Source of the DNA: QWPN01 sp044238145
GTDB taxonomy: Bacteria > Planctomycetota > Planctomycetia > Pirellulales > UBA1268
NCBI GenBank assembly: GCA_044238145.1
Contig: JBIIDT010000004.1
Location: 1-64,000, forward strand
Direction: 5' to 3'
DNA length: 64,000 nt
Position 1 is the first letter of the stretch, and the number at the start of each line of letters is the position of its first letter. Below the pieces are notes generated by a model. That model was not told the origin of the DNA. It saw nothing but the letters and a program-made list of their open reading frames with translations, and did no database searches. The position numbers were made by a program, and so were the translations under genes. This document shows positions 15,986-25,608 of this stretch, piece after piece.

Positions 15986-18514
15986 TCAGCCCGCGCCACC
16001 CGCGGCCTGCTCCAGGTCGCGGGCCATGTCGGCGATCTGGGCGAGCCAGTCCTTCGTCGTGAGCCGCGACTGGACGAACTCCGCCCAGATCGGAAACGCC
16101 AGCGGCGAGAGCCGAGGCGTCTCCACGACGCGGATGTCCCGCGTCGCCAGGGCCTCGAGCGTCTCGCGCAGCCGACGGAACTCGAACTGCCGCTCGAGCA
16201 CCTCGCGACGGGCCTGGGCGAGCAGCATGTTGTCGGCGTCGTGCTCGGCGAGCACGTCGAAGATCAGCCCGGCCGAGGCCTGCGTCTGCCGGTCGCTGCG
16301 CCGGCCGCCGGACACGAGCCCGGCCACGCGGGCGATCTCGCGGAAGTGGCGGCGGGCCATCTCCGTGCCGTTCATGCAGGCGAGCAGGTCGTCGAGCAGG
16401 TTCGCCGGAGAAAGCAGGCGGCGCCAGGTCCGCTCGTCCGTTGCGACGGCGTCGCGGCCGGCGAGTTCGAAGCCCCAGTCGTTGACGGCCATCGTGAGCG
16501 TGGCGGGCCGGCTGCGGGCGATCCGCCAGGCGACGAGGGCGGCCAGCCCCTCGTGCACGAGCCGCCCGGCGAAGGGAAAGAGGAAGAAGTGCAGGCCGTC
16601 GCGGCCCTGCCACTTCTCCACGAGCAGCGTGTCGGCGTCCGGCAGCCGGCTCCACTTTTTCTGCACGGCGAGCAGCGGCAGCACGGCCGCCACCTCGCGG
16701 GGCGCATGCCTTCCGCCGCCGGGCCGCACGGCCCCGGCCACGAGGTCGAGCACGGCCGCCGAGAGGAGCGTGGAGAGCGGCATCCGCCCGCCGTTCCAGC
16801 GGGGCACCTGCAGCGGCGCGGAGGTCCGCGACCGCTTCACCCACGCGGTGAGGCCGTCGAAGCGAAACAGCGTGAGCGGCCGGCCGGCGAACAGGAAGCG
16901 GTCGCCGGCGCTCAGCCTGGAGACGAACGACTCCTCGACCGTGCCCAGTCGTCCGCCCCGCACCCACTTCACCTCCACCGTGGCGTCGCCGGCGATCGTG
17001 CCGATTCCCATCCGGTGCCGCCGCGCGATCGCCTTGCTGGCGACGTACCAGCGGCCGAAGCGTTCCTTGATCCGTGCATAGTCGGGATAGGCGGCCAGGG
17101 CCGGGCCGCCACGGGCCGCAAAATCCATCGCCCACCGCCATGAGGCCTCGTCGAGGTCGGCGAAGGCCCGGGTGCCCTGGACCTCCGCCCGCAGTTCGGC
17201 CTCGCGGAAGCCGCCGCTGCAGGCCACCGTGACGAGGTGCTGGGCCAGGCAGTCGAGGGCGGCGGTGAGCGGCGGCCGGGCCTCGACGGTGCCGGCCTCG
17301 GCGGCCCGTCGAGCGGCGGCGCACTCGATGAGTTCGAGGGCGTGCGTCGGCACGCAGACGAGCCGGCCGACGGCCCCCGGCGCGTGGCCGCTACGGCCGG
17401 CCCGCTGCAGCAGTCTGGCGATGCCCTTCGGGCTGCCGATCTGCAGGACCTGCTCCACCGGACCGAAGTCCACGCCGAGATCGAGGCTCGACGTGGCGAC
17501 CACGCACTTCATCCGGCCCGCCCGCAGGCCCGCCTCGGCCCGCGTCCGCAGGTCGCGGTCCACCGACCCGTGATGCAGGGCGAGCGACTTCTTCCAGTCG
17601 GGCCGGGTCGCCGCGATCGCCTCGAACCAGCGCTCGGCCTGCGAGCGGGTGTTCGTGAACACGAGCGTGGTCGAGGCTCGCTCGATCGCCGCCACGACCT
17701 GCGGCAGGAGCCGCATGCCCATGTGGCCGGCCCACGGGAACCGTTCCATCGGCTCGGGGATCAGGGTCTCGATCTCGAGGGGGCGGGGCACGCGGGCGGA
17801 GACGAGCCGGGCCGCGGACACCGCGGCCGGGCCGACGAGCGCCGCGAGCGCGTCGTCGAGGTTCGCGAGCGTGGCCGACAGGCCCCAGGTCGCGATCCCC
17901 GGCCGCAGGGCCCGGAGCCGGGCGAGGGCGAGTTCCGCCTGCACGCCCCGCTTCGTCGAGAGCAATTCGTGCCACTCGTCGACGACCACGGTCTGGAGGT
18001 CGGCGAAGATCTCGTGGGCGTCCTCGAGCGAGAGCAGGATCGAGAGCGACTCGGGCGTGGTCACGAGCGCCGTCGGCCACCGGGCGCGGAGCCGCCGCCG
18101 GTCGGCGGCCGACGAGTCGCCCGTGCGGACACCGACGGACAGTCCGCGGGCCACGCGGCCCGCGCCGCGGAGCGGTTCCTCAAGGGCGAGCGCCGTGTCG
18201 GCCGCGAGCGCCTTCAGCGGCGTGACCCAGGCGACGCGCGGGCCGCGGCTCGGGGCGGACGGCGCGGCACCGGCCTCCGCGTGCGCGATCGCTCCGAGCC
18301 AGGCGGCGAGGGTCTTGCCGGTGCCGGTCGGGGCGTGGACGAGGCCGCTCTCGCCGGCCGCCGCCGCCTGCCAGACCTCCTCCTGGAACGGAAACACCTC
18401 CCAGCCCCGGGCCGCGAACCAGCCCCGAAACCGGTCGACGGCCGCTCCCGCGGCGGGGTGGCCCGCCACCGGCCCGCCCTGCCGCCGCCCACGCGTCTTG
18501 GCCGCAATATTCAC
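15986..18514 (-). CDS. Ligase-associated DNA damage response DEXH-box helicase (Lhr-like)
   Basis: Large superfamily 2 DNA helicase related to Lhr. The 842 residues contain Walker A APTGTGKTLAAWL, DExH-type VVVDEWHEL, motif III WGLSATL, the second RecA domain (VFTNTRSQAERWF, TSSLDLGVDFG, QRAGRSGH) and a long C-terminal Lhr-core region. The GTG at 18514 is preferred because GGAGAGGGG precedes it on the coding strand; an in-frame ATG at 18559 has no ribosome site. It is followed by pdeM. The matching ligase and exonuclease are at 34-38 kb. Confidence 0.9.
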   Translation of the reverse strand: MNIAAKTRGRRQGGPVAGHPAAGAAVDRFRGWFAARGWEVFPFQEEVWQAAAAGESGLVHAPTGTGKTLAAWLGAIAHAEAGAAPSAPSRGPRVAWVTPLKALAADTALALEEPLRGAGRVARGLSVGVRTGDSSAADRRRLRARWPTALVTTPESLSILLSLEDAHEIFADLQTVVVDEWHELLSTKRGVQAELALARLRALRPGIATWGLSATLANLDDALAALVGPAAVSAARLVSARVPRPLEIETLIPEPMERFPWAGHMGMRLLPQVVAAIERASTTLVFTNTRSQAERWFEAIAATRPDWKKSLALHHGSVDRDLRTRAEAGLRAGRMKCVVATSSLDLGVDFGPVEQVLQIGSPKGIARLLQRAGRSGHAPGAVGRLVCVPTHALELIECAAARRAAEAGTVEARPPLTAALDCLAQHLVTVACSGGFREAELRAEVQGTRAFADLDEASWRWAMDFAARGGPALAAYPDYARIKERFGRWYVASKAIARRHRMGIGTIAGDATVEVKWVRGGRLGTVEESFVSRLSAGDRFLFAGRPLTLFRFDGLTAWVKRSRTSAPLQVPRWNGGRMPLSTLLSAAVLDLVAGAVRPGGGRHAPREVAAVLPLLAVQKKWSRLPDADTLLVEKWQGRDGLHFFLFPFAGRLVHEGLAALVAWRIARSRPATLTMAVNDWGFELAGRDAVATDERTWRRLLSPANLLDDLLACMNGTEMARRHFREIARVAGLVSGGRRSDRQTQASAGLIFDVLAEHDADNMLLAQARREVLERQFEFRRLRETLEALATRDIRVVETPRLSPLAFPIWAEFVQSRLTTKDWLAQIADMARDLEQAAGGAG

Positions 18515-18603
18515 CCGGGGCCCCTCTCCATGCCGAAAAATGGACCGGCTTCGAACCATGAACTACGGTTCATCGTATAGCCACCATCCCCCGGAGCGAC
18601 CCC

Positions 18604-20427
18604 GTGACCCCCGATTCGCCCACCGCCGGCCCCGAAACGACGCCCCGCCGCGGTCGGCGACGCCGGAGCCGGCCGCTCGGCGGCTGGGAGCGGCTGGGCC
18701 TGGGCGACGGTCACGAGCGGCTCGAGTCCCGCGCCATGATGGCGTCCGACGTGGGCGTCGCGATCGACGCCGGTCACGTGTGGTACATGCCCGGCACCGA
18801 GGCGACCTACACGGTCTCGGTCACCAACTTCGGCCCCGACGCAGCCACCGGGATCGCCGTCTCGACGGTCCTCGGCAGCCAGATCGCCAGCAGCACCTGG
18901 ACCGCGGCCTATTCGGCCGGCGGCTCCGGCCCCGTCGTCGGCGCGGGCAACGTCGCCGCCACGATCGCGCTGCTGGCCGGCGGCACCGCGACGTTCAGCG
19001 TCGTGTCGCGGATCGGTGCGAACGCGACCGGCACGCTCACCTCCACCGCCACCGCCTCCAAGGCCGGCGATCCCGTCGGCGGCAACGACACGGCCAGCGA
19101 CGCGCTTTTGTTCGTGGCCCGGCCGCTCGTCCTCGCCGACGACACGGGCTCGTCGAGCACGTCGGCCGTGCGGGTCGTCGAGCCCGCGACCGGCGTCGAG
19201 CAGCGGCGCTTCTTCGCCTACGAGGCGGGCTTCCGCGGCGGCGTGCAGATGGTCCTCGCCGACGTCGATCGGGACGGCAGGCCCGAGGTGGTCACGGCCC
19301 CCGGCCGCGGCCGCACCGGCGAGATCCGCGTCTTCACGCTCGAAGGTACGGAGCTCGCGTCGTATCGCACGCAGCCCTTCGGCGTCGGCTGGAAGGGCGG
19401 CGTGAACGTCGCGGTCGGTGACGCCGACGGCGACGGCAAGTCCGACTTCGCGGCGGCCAAGGCGACGGGCGACGGCGCCGTGCGGGTGTTCCGCGGCCAG
19501 GGCGGCGCCGATCCGGTCGCCAACGCCGCCTTCCGCACGATCAGCCCGTTCCCGGCCACGTTCATGGGCGGTGCCACGGTGGCGTTCGCCGACATGGGCA
19601 CGTTCTCCGCCGGCACGACGGTCGACGCCGGGGTGCCCGACGGTCGCGCGGAACTCCTCATCGGCAGCGGCCCGACCCGGGCGGCGGAGGTTCAGATCCG
19701 CGATCTCTCCGCGGTGGAATCGCCCATCATCGACACGATCAGTCCGTTCAACGCCGGGTTTCTCGGCGGCGTTGCCGTGTCGGCGGCCCGCGTGAACCTC
19801 GACTCGGTGCCCGACGTCATCGTCGCCGCCGGCGTGCGTGGCAACGGTCTCGTCGAAGTGCACGACGGCCGCGTCGGGGCGGCGACGAACGCCCGGCTCG
19901 CCGCGTTCACGGCCTTCAGCGGCGGACGCTTCGCGGCCTCCTCCGCCACGGCCCTCGACACCGACGGGGACGGCCGGGCCAACGAGATCCTTGCCGGCCA
20001 GTCCGGACAGTCCGTCCGCCGCTTCTCGACGGCGGGCACCGCGCTCGGCACGCTCGCCACGGTCGCCGGCCGGCTGGCGGCGCCGGTGGCCGTGACGAAC
20101 CTGGCGATCGTGACCACCGCCTCCGGCCTGCAGTACCGCGATCTCGTCGTCGGCACGGGTGCCAAGCCGTCGTCCGCGACGGCCCGCGTGACGGTGAACT
20201 ACGAGGGCCGGCTGCTCGATGGCACCCGGTTCGACGGCAACAACGGCTCGCAGTTCAACCTCAACCAGGTGATCGCCGGCTGGACCGAGGGCCTGCAATC
20301 GATGCAGGTCGGCAGCCGCCGGCAGCTCATCATCCCGGCGAACCTCGCCTACGGGTCGACGGCCCGCCCGGGCATCCCGGCCAACTCGACGCTCGTCTTC
20401 GACGTCGAACTGCTGGCGACGACCTGA
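18604..20427 (+). CDS. LEPR-XLL surface protein with DUF11 domain, beta-propeller and C-terminal FKBP peptidyl-prolyl isomerase
   Basis: A 607-residue composite exoprotein. Residues 40-47 (LESRAMMA) form the LEPR-XLL-like N-terminal export or anchoring motif typical of planctomycete surface proteins, preceded by an Arg-rich stretch. One DUF11 domain follows (about 53-175), then FG-GAP/VCBS blades (about 190-490; DVDRDGRPEVVTAPGRG, DADGDGKSD) paralogous to those at 4.1-4.8 kb, and finally an FKBP domain (about 500-607): VTVNYEGRLLDGTRFDG, VIAGWTEGLQSM, NLAYG and PANSTLVFDVELL. The FKBP active-site aromatic and Asp positions appear conserved, so an active surface prolyl isomerase is plausible. 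The ATG at 18604 has no strong ribosome site. Confidence 0.88.
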   Translation: MTPDSPTAGPETTPRRGRRRRSRPLGGWERLGLGDGHERLESRAMMASDVGVAIDAGHVWYMPGTEATYTVSVTNFGPDAATGIAVSTVLGSQIASSTWTAAYSAGGSGPVVGAGNVAATIALLAGGTATFSVVSRIGANATGTLTSTATASKAGDPVGGNDTASDALLFVARPLVLADDTGSSSTSAVRVVEPATGVEQRRFFAYEAGFRGGVQMVLADVDRDGRPEVVTAPGRGRTGEIRVFTLEGTELASYRTQPFGVGWKGGVNVAVGDADGDGKSDFAAAKATGDGAVRVFRGQGGADPVANAAFRTISPFPATFMGGATVAFADMGTFSAGTTVDAGVPDGRAELLIGSGPTRAAEVQIRDLSAVESPIIDTISPFNAGFLGGVAVSAARVNLDSVPDVIVAAGVRGNGLVEVHDGRVGAATNARLAAFTAFSGGRFAASSATALDTDGDGRANEILAGQSGQSVRRFSTAGTALGTLATVAGRLAAPVAVTNLAIVTTASGLQYRDLVVGTGAKPSSATARVTVNYEGRLLDGTRFDGNNGSQFNLNQVIAGWTEGLQSMQVGSRRQLIIPANLAYGSTARPGIPANSTLVFDVELLATT

Positions 20428-20454
20428 GAACGGCGCCCGGCGCGAGGGCGGGCG

Positions 20455-21117
20455 TCAGCGGGTGCGACGCTTGGCCGTGCCGATGCCGAAGCCGGTCCAG
20501 AACGCGTCGCCATCGGCCGCCGGGAGGCTGAAGCCGAAGGCGGCGGCCATCTGGTGCCGGATCGCGGTCGCGGACGGTCCGCGGGCCGTCGGCGCCGGGC
20601 CGTCGGCGGCTAGCGTGGCGAACACCATCTGCCGCCCGTCTTCGGTGCCGGGGTCCGGGAGTTCCGCCTCCTGTTCGACGCCGGCCTGCTCCAGCGCGAC
20701 GTCCATCGGCTCGCCGTCGCCATCGCCGTCGGCCGGAAACCCGACCGCCAAGATCGCGAACGCCTCCTCGGGGGCCGGGCAGAAGACGAACATCGGCTCG
20801 CACCACCCATCCGCCGCGGCATCGTCGAAGAACCACGGCTCGTCGATGACGACCCACAACGCGTCGTCGACGACCCACGGCGCGTCGTCGACGATCAGGA
20901 GCGAGTCCTCGACCGGCATGATGAACGCGTCGGGCACCGGGATCGCGTCGATGGGGCCCGGCTCGCAGGCCGCATCCGTGGCCGGTGGCGAATCGATGTC
21001 GCACCACGACGCGTCCCGTTCGGGCGCGGTGTCGAGGCTGCCGAACACGGCGGCGAGCATGCCGCGGGACTCGAGCGACTCGAAGGCGAGCCGGCGGCGA
21101 TCGGAGCGGTAAGCCAT
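20455..21117 (-). CDS. LEPR-XLL-motif secreted protein, acidic, unknown function
   Basis: 220 residues, not recognised beyond its N-terminus. The ATG at 21117 has GAGGAG upstream and opens MAYRSDRRRLAFESLESRGM, where residues 15-21 (LESRGML) are the planctomycete LEPR-XLL-like motif. The rest is rich in Asp, Glu and Pro, with short repeats around VVDDALWVVIDEPW (about residue 75-95) and a basic tail (AKRRTR). No enzyme motif is seen. It ends 27 bases from the end of the FKBP fusion gene, in convergent orientation; a role at the cell surface is inferred only from the motif. Confidence 0.7.
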   Translation of the reverse strand: MAYRSDRRRLAFESLESRGMLAAVFGSLDTAPERDASWCDIDSPPATDAACEPGPIDAIPVPDAFIMPVEDSLLIVDDAPWVVDDALWVVIDEPWFFDDAAADGWCEPMFVFCPAPEEAFAILAVGFPADGDGDGEPMDVALEQAGVEQEAELPDPGTEDGRQMVFATLAADGPAPTARGPSATAIRHQMAAAFGFSLPAADGDAFWTGFGIGTAKRRTR

Positions 21118-21303
21118 GGTCGGCTCCTCGAATGACGGGTGGCGAGGGGAGTGGGGACGGCTGCAGCGTCGAGCCGTCAAAGTTCATCGGTCTTTCCCAG
21201 TCGACAATCGAGGAAGGGTTTGACGCCGCCCCATGGTTCCCGCCCTGGCGGCCGTTCGCGGTCGGTTTTGCCCCGGCCGTGGCGGATTGCGTAATCTGGG
21301 GGC

Positions 21304-23727
21304 ATGTCGCCCCTCCGTGGCCTCGTGGCGTTCCGTGCGGTGATCGTCGCCGCTGGCGCGATGTCGCTCGCTGCCGCGGCGGTGGCCGCCGACGTGCCCG
21401 TGTTCGCCGACGTCGCCCGGCAGCCCTTCGTGGCGGCCACCCGCCGGCTCGTCGAGGCGCTCGACCTCGCCGGCACGCCCCTCGCGGCCGCGGCGAAGGA
21501 GCGGATCGACGCGGCCGCCAAGGAGCCCGACGACGCGCAGGCCTTGCGGGCCATCCAGGATGTGCTCGACCCGCTCTGTCTCGCCGTCGTCACGATCAAC
21601 CCCGAGAGCCGCGTGAAGGTGGCCGAGGGCCCGGCCCCGAAGGAGCTCATGGAGCAGGGCTGGCGGACGTTCCTCGTCAAGGTGCGGAACGAGGCGGGCG
21701 TGAATCCTCCCCTGCGGGTCGCGAGCCCCAACGCCCTGAAGATGACCGCGCAGGGTCGTTGGCCGCGGCAGCGGCCGCAGACCGACGAGAAGCTCGTCGA
21801 CCCCGCCGATCTCCCGGACCGGTTCCTCGAACTTGCCCTGCCGGCCCGGGAGCCACTCAAGCCTGCGCTCTCGGGGCTCGAGGTCGAGTATCGGCCGGTC
21901 GAGGTCTTCTGTCGCGATGTGGGGTCGCGTGAGGCCACGCTCCAGTTCGACATCGGCGCGGGCACGCAGGACGTCGGCTTCCGCAGCGAGATTCCCGTCC
22001 TCTTCAAGGCCGTGCCGGCCGTGAAGGTGACGCTGCGGGTCGCGGACGTCGACGGCAAGCCGACGATCGCCGCGTTCACGATCCGCGACGGCCTCGGCCG
22101 GGTGTACCCGCTGCCCTCCCGGCGGCTCGCTCCCGACTTCTTCTTCCACGAGCAGGTCTACCGGGCCGATGGCGAGCACGTGCTCCTGCCCCCGGGGGAC
22201 TACACGTTCGTGGTGACGCGGGGGCCCGAGTATCGCCGGCAGGAGTTCTCCGTGCGGGTGCCGGAGGCGGCCGCCCACGCGGTCGACGTGAAGCTCGAAC
22301 GCTGGCTCCACGCCGCGGCCCGCGGCTGGCACTCAGGCGACCACCACGTGCATGCCGCCGGGTGCTCGCACTACGACAGCCCCACCGAGGGCGTGGGGCC
22401 CGAGGCCATGATGCGGCACGTCCGCGGCGAGGACCTGGCCGTGGGCTGCGTGCTCTCCTGGGGGCCGTGCTGGTACACGCAGAAGCAGTTCTTCGACGGC
22501 CGCGTGTCGGCCCTCTCGGCCCGCGACTCGCTCCTGCGGTACGACGTCGAGGTGAGCGGCTTTCCCTCGTCGCACTGCGGGCACCTCTGCCTGCTGCGGC
22601 TCACCGAGGACGACTATCCGGGCACGACGAAGCTGGAGGAGTGGCCGAGCTGGACGCTGCCGGTGCTGCGCTGGGCGAAGGGGCAGGGGGCCGTCGTCGG
22701 CTACAGCCACAGCGGCCTCGGGCTCGGCACGCCGGACGTGATGCCCGACGGCTCGCGGGCGGTGCCCCCGGTGGGAGGCTTCGGCCGCGCGGCGGACTGG
22801 AAGATCACCGCGCCGGAATGGCAGGGGCGGGCGGCGACGGCGATTCCGGACGAGGCCATGCCGCGGTTCGACGGGATTGGCGCCAACGAGTTCATCGTCA
22901 CCGGGGCGCTCGACGCCTGCGACTTCATCTCGGTGGGTGACACGCCGCCGGTCTGGGAACTCTCGATCTGGTACCACGCGCTCAACTGCGGCCTGACCAC
23001 GCGGATCAGCGGTGAGACCGACTTCCCGTGCATCTACGACGAGCGGGTCGGCCTCGGCCGGGCCTACGTGGGCCTGGGCACGGGCGAACTCACCTACGAC
23101 GCCTGGATCGAGGGCCTGCGCGACGGTCGCAGCTACTGCGGCGACGGCCGCTCGCACCTCCTCGACTTCGCCGTCGGAGGCCGGGGCGTGGGCACCCGCG
23201 GTGCGGACGGCGCCGTAAGTCGGCTCGACCTCGCCGCGCCCGGCGAGGTCGAAGTCACGTTCGCGGCCGCGGCCCTGCTCGCCGCGGAGCCGACGGCCGA
23301 GACGGAGGCCATCCGCGGCACGCGGCCCGACCAGAAGCCGTTCTGGCACGTGGAGCGGGCCCGGATCGGCGGCACGCGCAAGGTGCCCGTCGAGATCGTC
23401 GTCAATGGCCGCGTCGCCGCGACGCGGGAACTCGTCGCCGACGGCCACGTCGAGGACTTCCGCGTGCCGGTGACGATCGACCGCTCGTCATGGGTCGCCG
23501 TGCGGATCCTCCCGTCGTCCCACACGAATCCCGTCTTCGTCCACGTGGGCGGCAAGCCGATCCGTGCCAGCCGGCGCAGCGCCGCCTGGTGCGAGCGGGC
23601 GGTCGACGTTTGCTGGACGGCGAAGCACGAGAACATCCAGCCCGCCGAGCGGGACGCCGCCCGGGCCGCCTACGACGAGGCCCGGGCGTTCTACGCCAGG
23701 GTCCGCGGCGAGTCGTCCGCCGACTAA
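21304..23727 (+). CDS. Secreted CehA/McbA-type metallohydrolase-like protein
   Basis: An 807-residue protein with an N-terminal signal peptide (hydrophobic stretch AVIVAAGAMSLAAAAVAA). The middle holds a PHP-like metal-binding domain of the CehA/McbA type: GWHSGDHHVHAAG at about residue 340, PTEGVGPEAMM, YSHSGLGLG and a later EFIVTGALDACDF block. Before it are beta-rich segments (about 215-335) that look like carbohydrate-binding or Ig folds. The family includes esterase/phosphoesterase-like enzymes but substrates are mostly unknown; none can be named here. The start ATG at 21304 has GGGG just upstream. A family 2 repeat element starts four bases after its stop codon. Confidence 0.75.
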   Translation: MSPLRGLVAFRAVIVAAGAMSLAAAAVAADVPVFADVARQPFVAATRRLVEALDLAGTPLAAAAKERIDAAAKEPDDAQALRAIQDVLDPLCLAVVTINPESRVKVAEGPAPKELMEQGWRTFLVKVRNEAGVNPPLRVASPNALKMTAQGRWPRQRPQTDEKLVDPADLPDRFLELALPAREPLKPALSGLEVEYRPVEVFCRDVGSREATLQFDIGAGTQDVGFRSEIPVLFKAVPAVKVTLRVADVDGKPTIAAFTIRDGLGRVYPLPSRRLAPDFFFHEQVYRADGEHVLLPPGDYTFVVTRGPEYRRQEFSVRVPEAAAHAVDVKLERWLHAAARGWHSGDHHVHAAGCSHYDSPTEGVGPEAMMRHVRGEDLAVGCVLSWGPCWYTQKQFFDGRVSALSARDSLLRYDVEVSGFPSSHCGHLCLLRLTEDDYPGTTKLEEWPSWTLPVLRWAKGQGAVVGYSHSGLGLGTPDVMPDGSRAVPPVGGFGRAADWKITAPEWQGRAATAIPDEAMPRFDGIGANEFIVTGALDACDFISVGDTPPVWELSIWYHALNCGLTTRISGETDFPCIYDERVGLGRAYVGLGTGELTYDAWIEGLRDGRSYCGDGRSHLLDFAVGGRGVGTRGADGAVSRLDLAAPGEVEVTFAAAALLAAEPTAETEAIRGTRPDQKPFWHVERARIGGTRKVPVEIVVNGRVAATRELVADGHVEDFRVPVTIDRSSWVAVRILPSSHTNPVFVHVGGKPIRASRRSAAWCERAVDVCWTAKHENIQPAERDAARAAYDEARAFYARVRGESSAD

Positions 23728-23730
23728 GCC

Positions 23731-23878
23731 GCATCTGGTTTTCGTGGAGCGACGAGTTGGCCGTTTGGATGAGGTAGGCGAGGGGGTCGGCGAACGCTCG
23801 ACGAGCGTGGGGCGTATCCTCGCCCCAGCGAGGAGACTTTTGCCGCCCCCGAGCCGGTGCTCCACCAAAGTCAAATGC
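23731..23878 (+). repeat. Variable-hairpin intergenic element, family 2, copy 2, with long outer stem
   Basis: Fills the convergent gap between the CehA-type gene and the ABC exporter ATPase gene. The outer arms 23731-23750 and 23859-23878 pair at 18 of 20 positions, including two G-T pairs on the + strand, with one C-A and one C-C mismatch. Inside (23777-23855) is the family core: GGGGGTCGGCGAA pairs with TTTTGCCGCCCCC (one more G-T pair), and the central hairpin is GGGGCG-TATCCT-CGCCCC (23809-23826). It could also act as the transcription terminator region for both neighbours, though there is no T run. Confidence 0.68.
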
Positions 23879-23905
23879 ATTCTACAGGGCGATCGGCGGG
23901 GGCGG

Positions 23906-24640
23906 TCATCGGCCCGGCTTCGTGGGTGCCGGCAGGGGCCGGCGTGCCACCACCGCGCCGTGCGCCAGCTCGATGACGGAGTCGCATTCCCGGGCGATGA
24001 GGTCCGCCGAATGGGAGGCGAGCACGAGGATGCCGGTCGAGCGGATCAGCTCCCGCAGTCGGATCGCCCCCCGCTCGCGGAAGTCCGCGTCACCCACCGC
24101 CAGCCACTCGTCCATGAGCACGATGTCGGCCGCGAAGCTGGTCACGATCGAGAAGGCGAGCCGCATCAGCATGCCGGTCGAGTAGGTTCGCACCGGCATC
24201 GCCAGGTAGTCGCCGAGGCCGCTGAACTCGGCGATCCCGGGCGTGAGGCGGAGCACCTCGGCCCGAGAAACCCCGTGAATCAGCCCGCGAATGAGTATGT
24301 TTTCGTAGCCGGTGGCGTCCCGCTCGATGCCGAGGGCGGGGTTCACCAGGCTCGACACGCGGCCCCGGCGGAGGACGCGGCCCCGCACCGGCTGGTAGAC
24401 GCCGGCCATCACCTGCAGGAGCGTCGACTTGCCGGCGCCGTTGTGGCCCATGATGCCGAGTCGGTCGCCCCCGGCGAGGTGCAGCGACACGTCGCGAAGG
24501 GCCTGCACCACCGTCACGCCGGTGTCCCGGCCGATCCGCCCGCCCGTGGCGGCGGCGGCGAGCGTCGACTTCAGCGACGTGGCGTGGATCCCGAAGATCG
24601 GGAACTCCACCGTCACGTTGTCGAGCACGAGTTCGGCCAT
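23906..24640 (-). CDS. Polysaccharide/polyol-phosphate ABC exporter, ATP-binding protein
   Basis: Energises export of a cell-surface glycan with the permease encoded just upstream. The 244 residues have Walker A GHNGAGKSTLLQVMAG, a degenerate signature YSTGMLMRLAFS and Walker B IVLMDEWLAVGD, all typical of the TagH/KpsT/Wzt subfamily; ENILIRG is a further subfamily mark. The C-terminal carbohydrate-binding domain of some Wzt proteins is absent. It starts 4 bases after the permease stop, so both are one operon. Confidence 0.92.
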   Translation of the reverse strand: MAELVLDNVTVEFPIFGIHATSLKSTLAAAATGGRIGRDTGVTVVQALRDVSLHLAGGDRLGIMGHNGAGKSTLLQVMAGVYQPVRGRVLRRGRVSSLVNPALGIERDATGYENILIRGLIHGVSRAEVLRLTPGIAEFSGLGDYLAMPVRTYSTGMLMRLAFSIVTSFAADIVLMDEWLAVGDADFRERGAIRLRELIRSTGILVLASHSADLIARECDSVIELAHGAVVARRPLPAPTKPGR

Positions 24641-24644
24641 CCGG

Positions 24645-25451
24645 TCAGATCCAGTACACGACCCGGCGCCGGCAGGTCGCGTAGAGCGTCGCGGCGGCGG
24701 CCACCACGAGGGTGGTGAACAGGGCCAGAAACCGCCACGTGCCCGGGGCCGGCGTCGCGCCGAGCAGCGGCAGGCGGACCACGTCGAGCAGCTGGGCGAG
24801 CGGGTTCCAGAGCACGTATCGCGCCCGGCCCTGCAAGCTGTCGGGCATCCAGAAGACGGGCGTGAGGAACATCAGGAACTGCATCGCCGCGCCGGCGATC
24901 GGCGCCACGTCGCGGAACCGCGCGGTGGCGATGCCGAGGATCGTCATGATGGCGTGCAGGTTGACGAGCAGGATGAGCAGTCCCGGCAGCACGAGGAGCA
25001 TCCGCGGCGTGGGCGTGATCCCCGCCCAGATCGCGACCGGCACGTAGAGCACGAGGTGGTGGGCGAACTGGATCGCGAGCCGGGCCAGGCTCCGCCACAC
25101 GAAGGCGCTGAGCGGAAAGGCCGCCTGCTTGAGGTAGGGGGCGGCCGCGATGAACACCTGGCAGCCGTCGGTGACGGCCCCCACGAGGAAGTGCCAGACG
25201 ATCACGCCCAGGGCGAGGTGCGGGTAGAACCGCCGCAGGGGAACGGCGAACAGGACCGCGTAGAGCGGCCCCATGCCCAGGAGCAGCAGCCCCATGCTGA
25301 GCGTGATCCACAGCGGCCCGAGGAGCGACCGGCGGTAGCGGAGCACGGTGTCGAACCAGGCGAGCGTGCCCCACAGCCCGATCTGCCGCGTGCCGGCGAG
25401 CCAGTCGGCGAAGGGGCCGTCGACGGTGCTGTGGGTGGCCGGAACGGTCAT
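24645..25451 (-). CDS. Polysaccharide/polyol-phosphate ABC exporter, permease
   Basis: 268-residue ABC-2 permease of the TagG/KpsM/Wzm type. After a short cytoplasmic N-terminus comes the diagnostic LAWFDTVLRYRRSLLGPLWI, followed by about six hydrophobic segments (for example LSMGLLLLGMGPLYAVLFAV and MLLVLPGLLILLVNLHAIM) and LTPVFWMPDSL. The ATG at 25451 is taken because upstream in-frame sequence has no similarity. It pairs with the ATPase downstream and lies back to back with two glycosyltransferase genes, so it probably exports a glycan they help to build. Confidence 0.9.
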   Translation of the reverse strand: MTVPATHSTVDGPFADWLAGTRQIGLWGTLAWFDTVLRYRRSLLGPLWITLSMGLLLLGMGPLYAVLFAVPLRRFYPHLALGVIVWHFLVGAVTDGCQVFIAAAPYLKQAAFPLSAFVWRSLARLAIQFAHHLVLYVPVAIWAGITPTPRMLLVLPGLLILLVNLHAIMTILGIATARFRDVAPIAGAAMQFLMFLTPVFWMPDSLQGRARYVLWNPLAQLLDVVRLPLLGATPAPGTWRFLALFTTLVVAAAATLYATCRRRVVYWI

Positions 25452-25608
25452 CGCTGGGCTGCCGGGAATCCGCGGGCCGCCCCGGTGGCGGCGGCTGCAT
25501 GGCCGGGGTACCGTGCAGGAGCGTCCCGCGCGAACCCGACCGCGACAGTAGGCCGGAGGGTGAAGCGGGTCAAGCGACCGCGCCCCGATCGCAGGCCAGG
25601 GACCGCCC

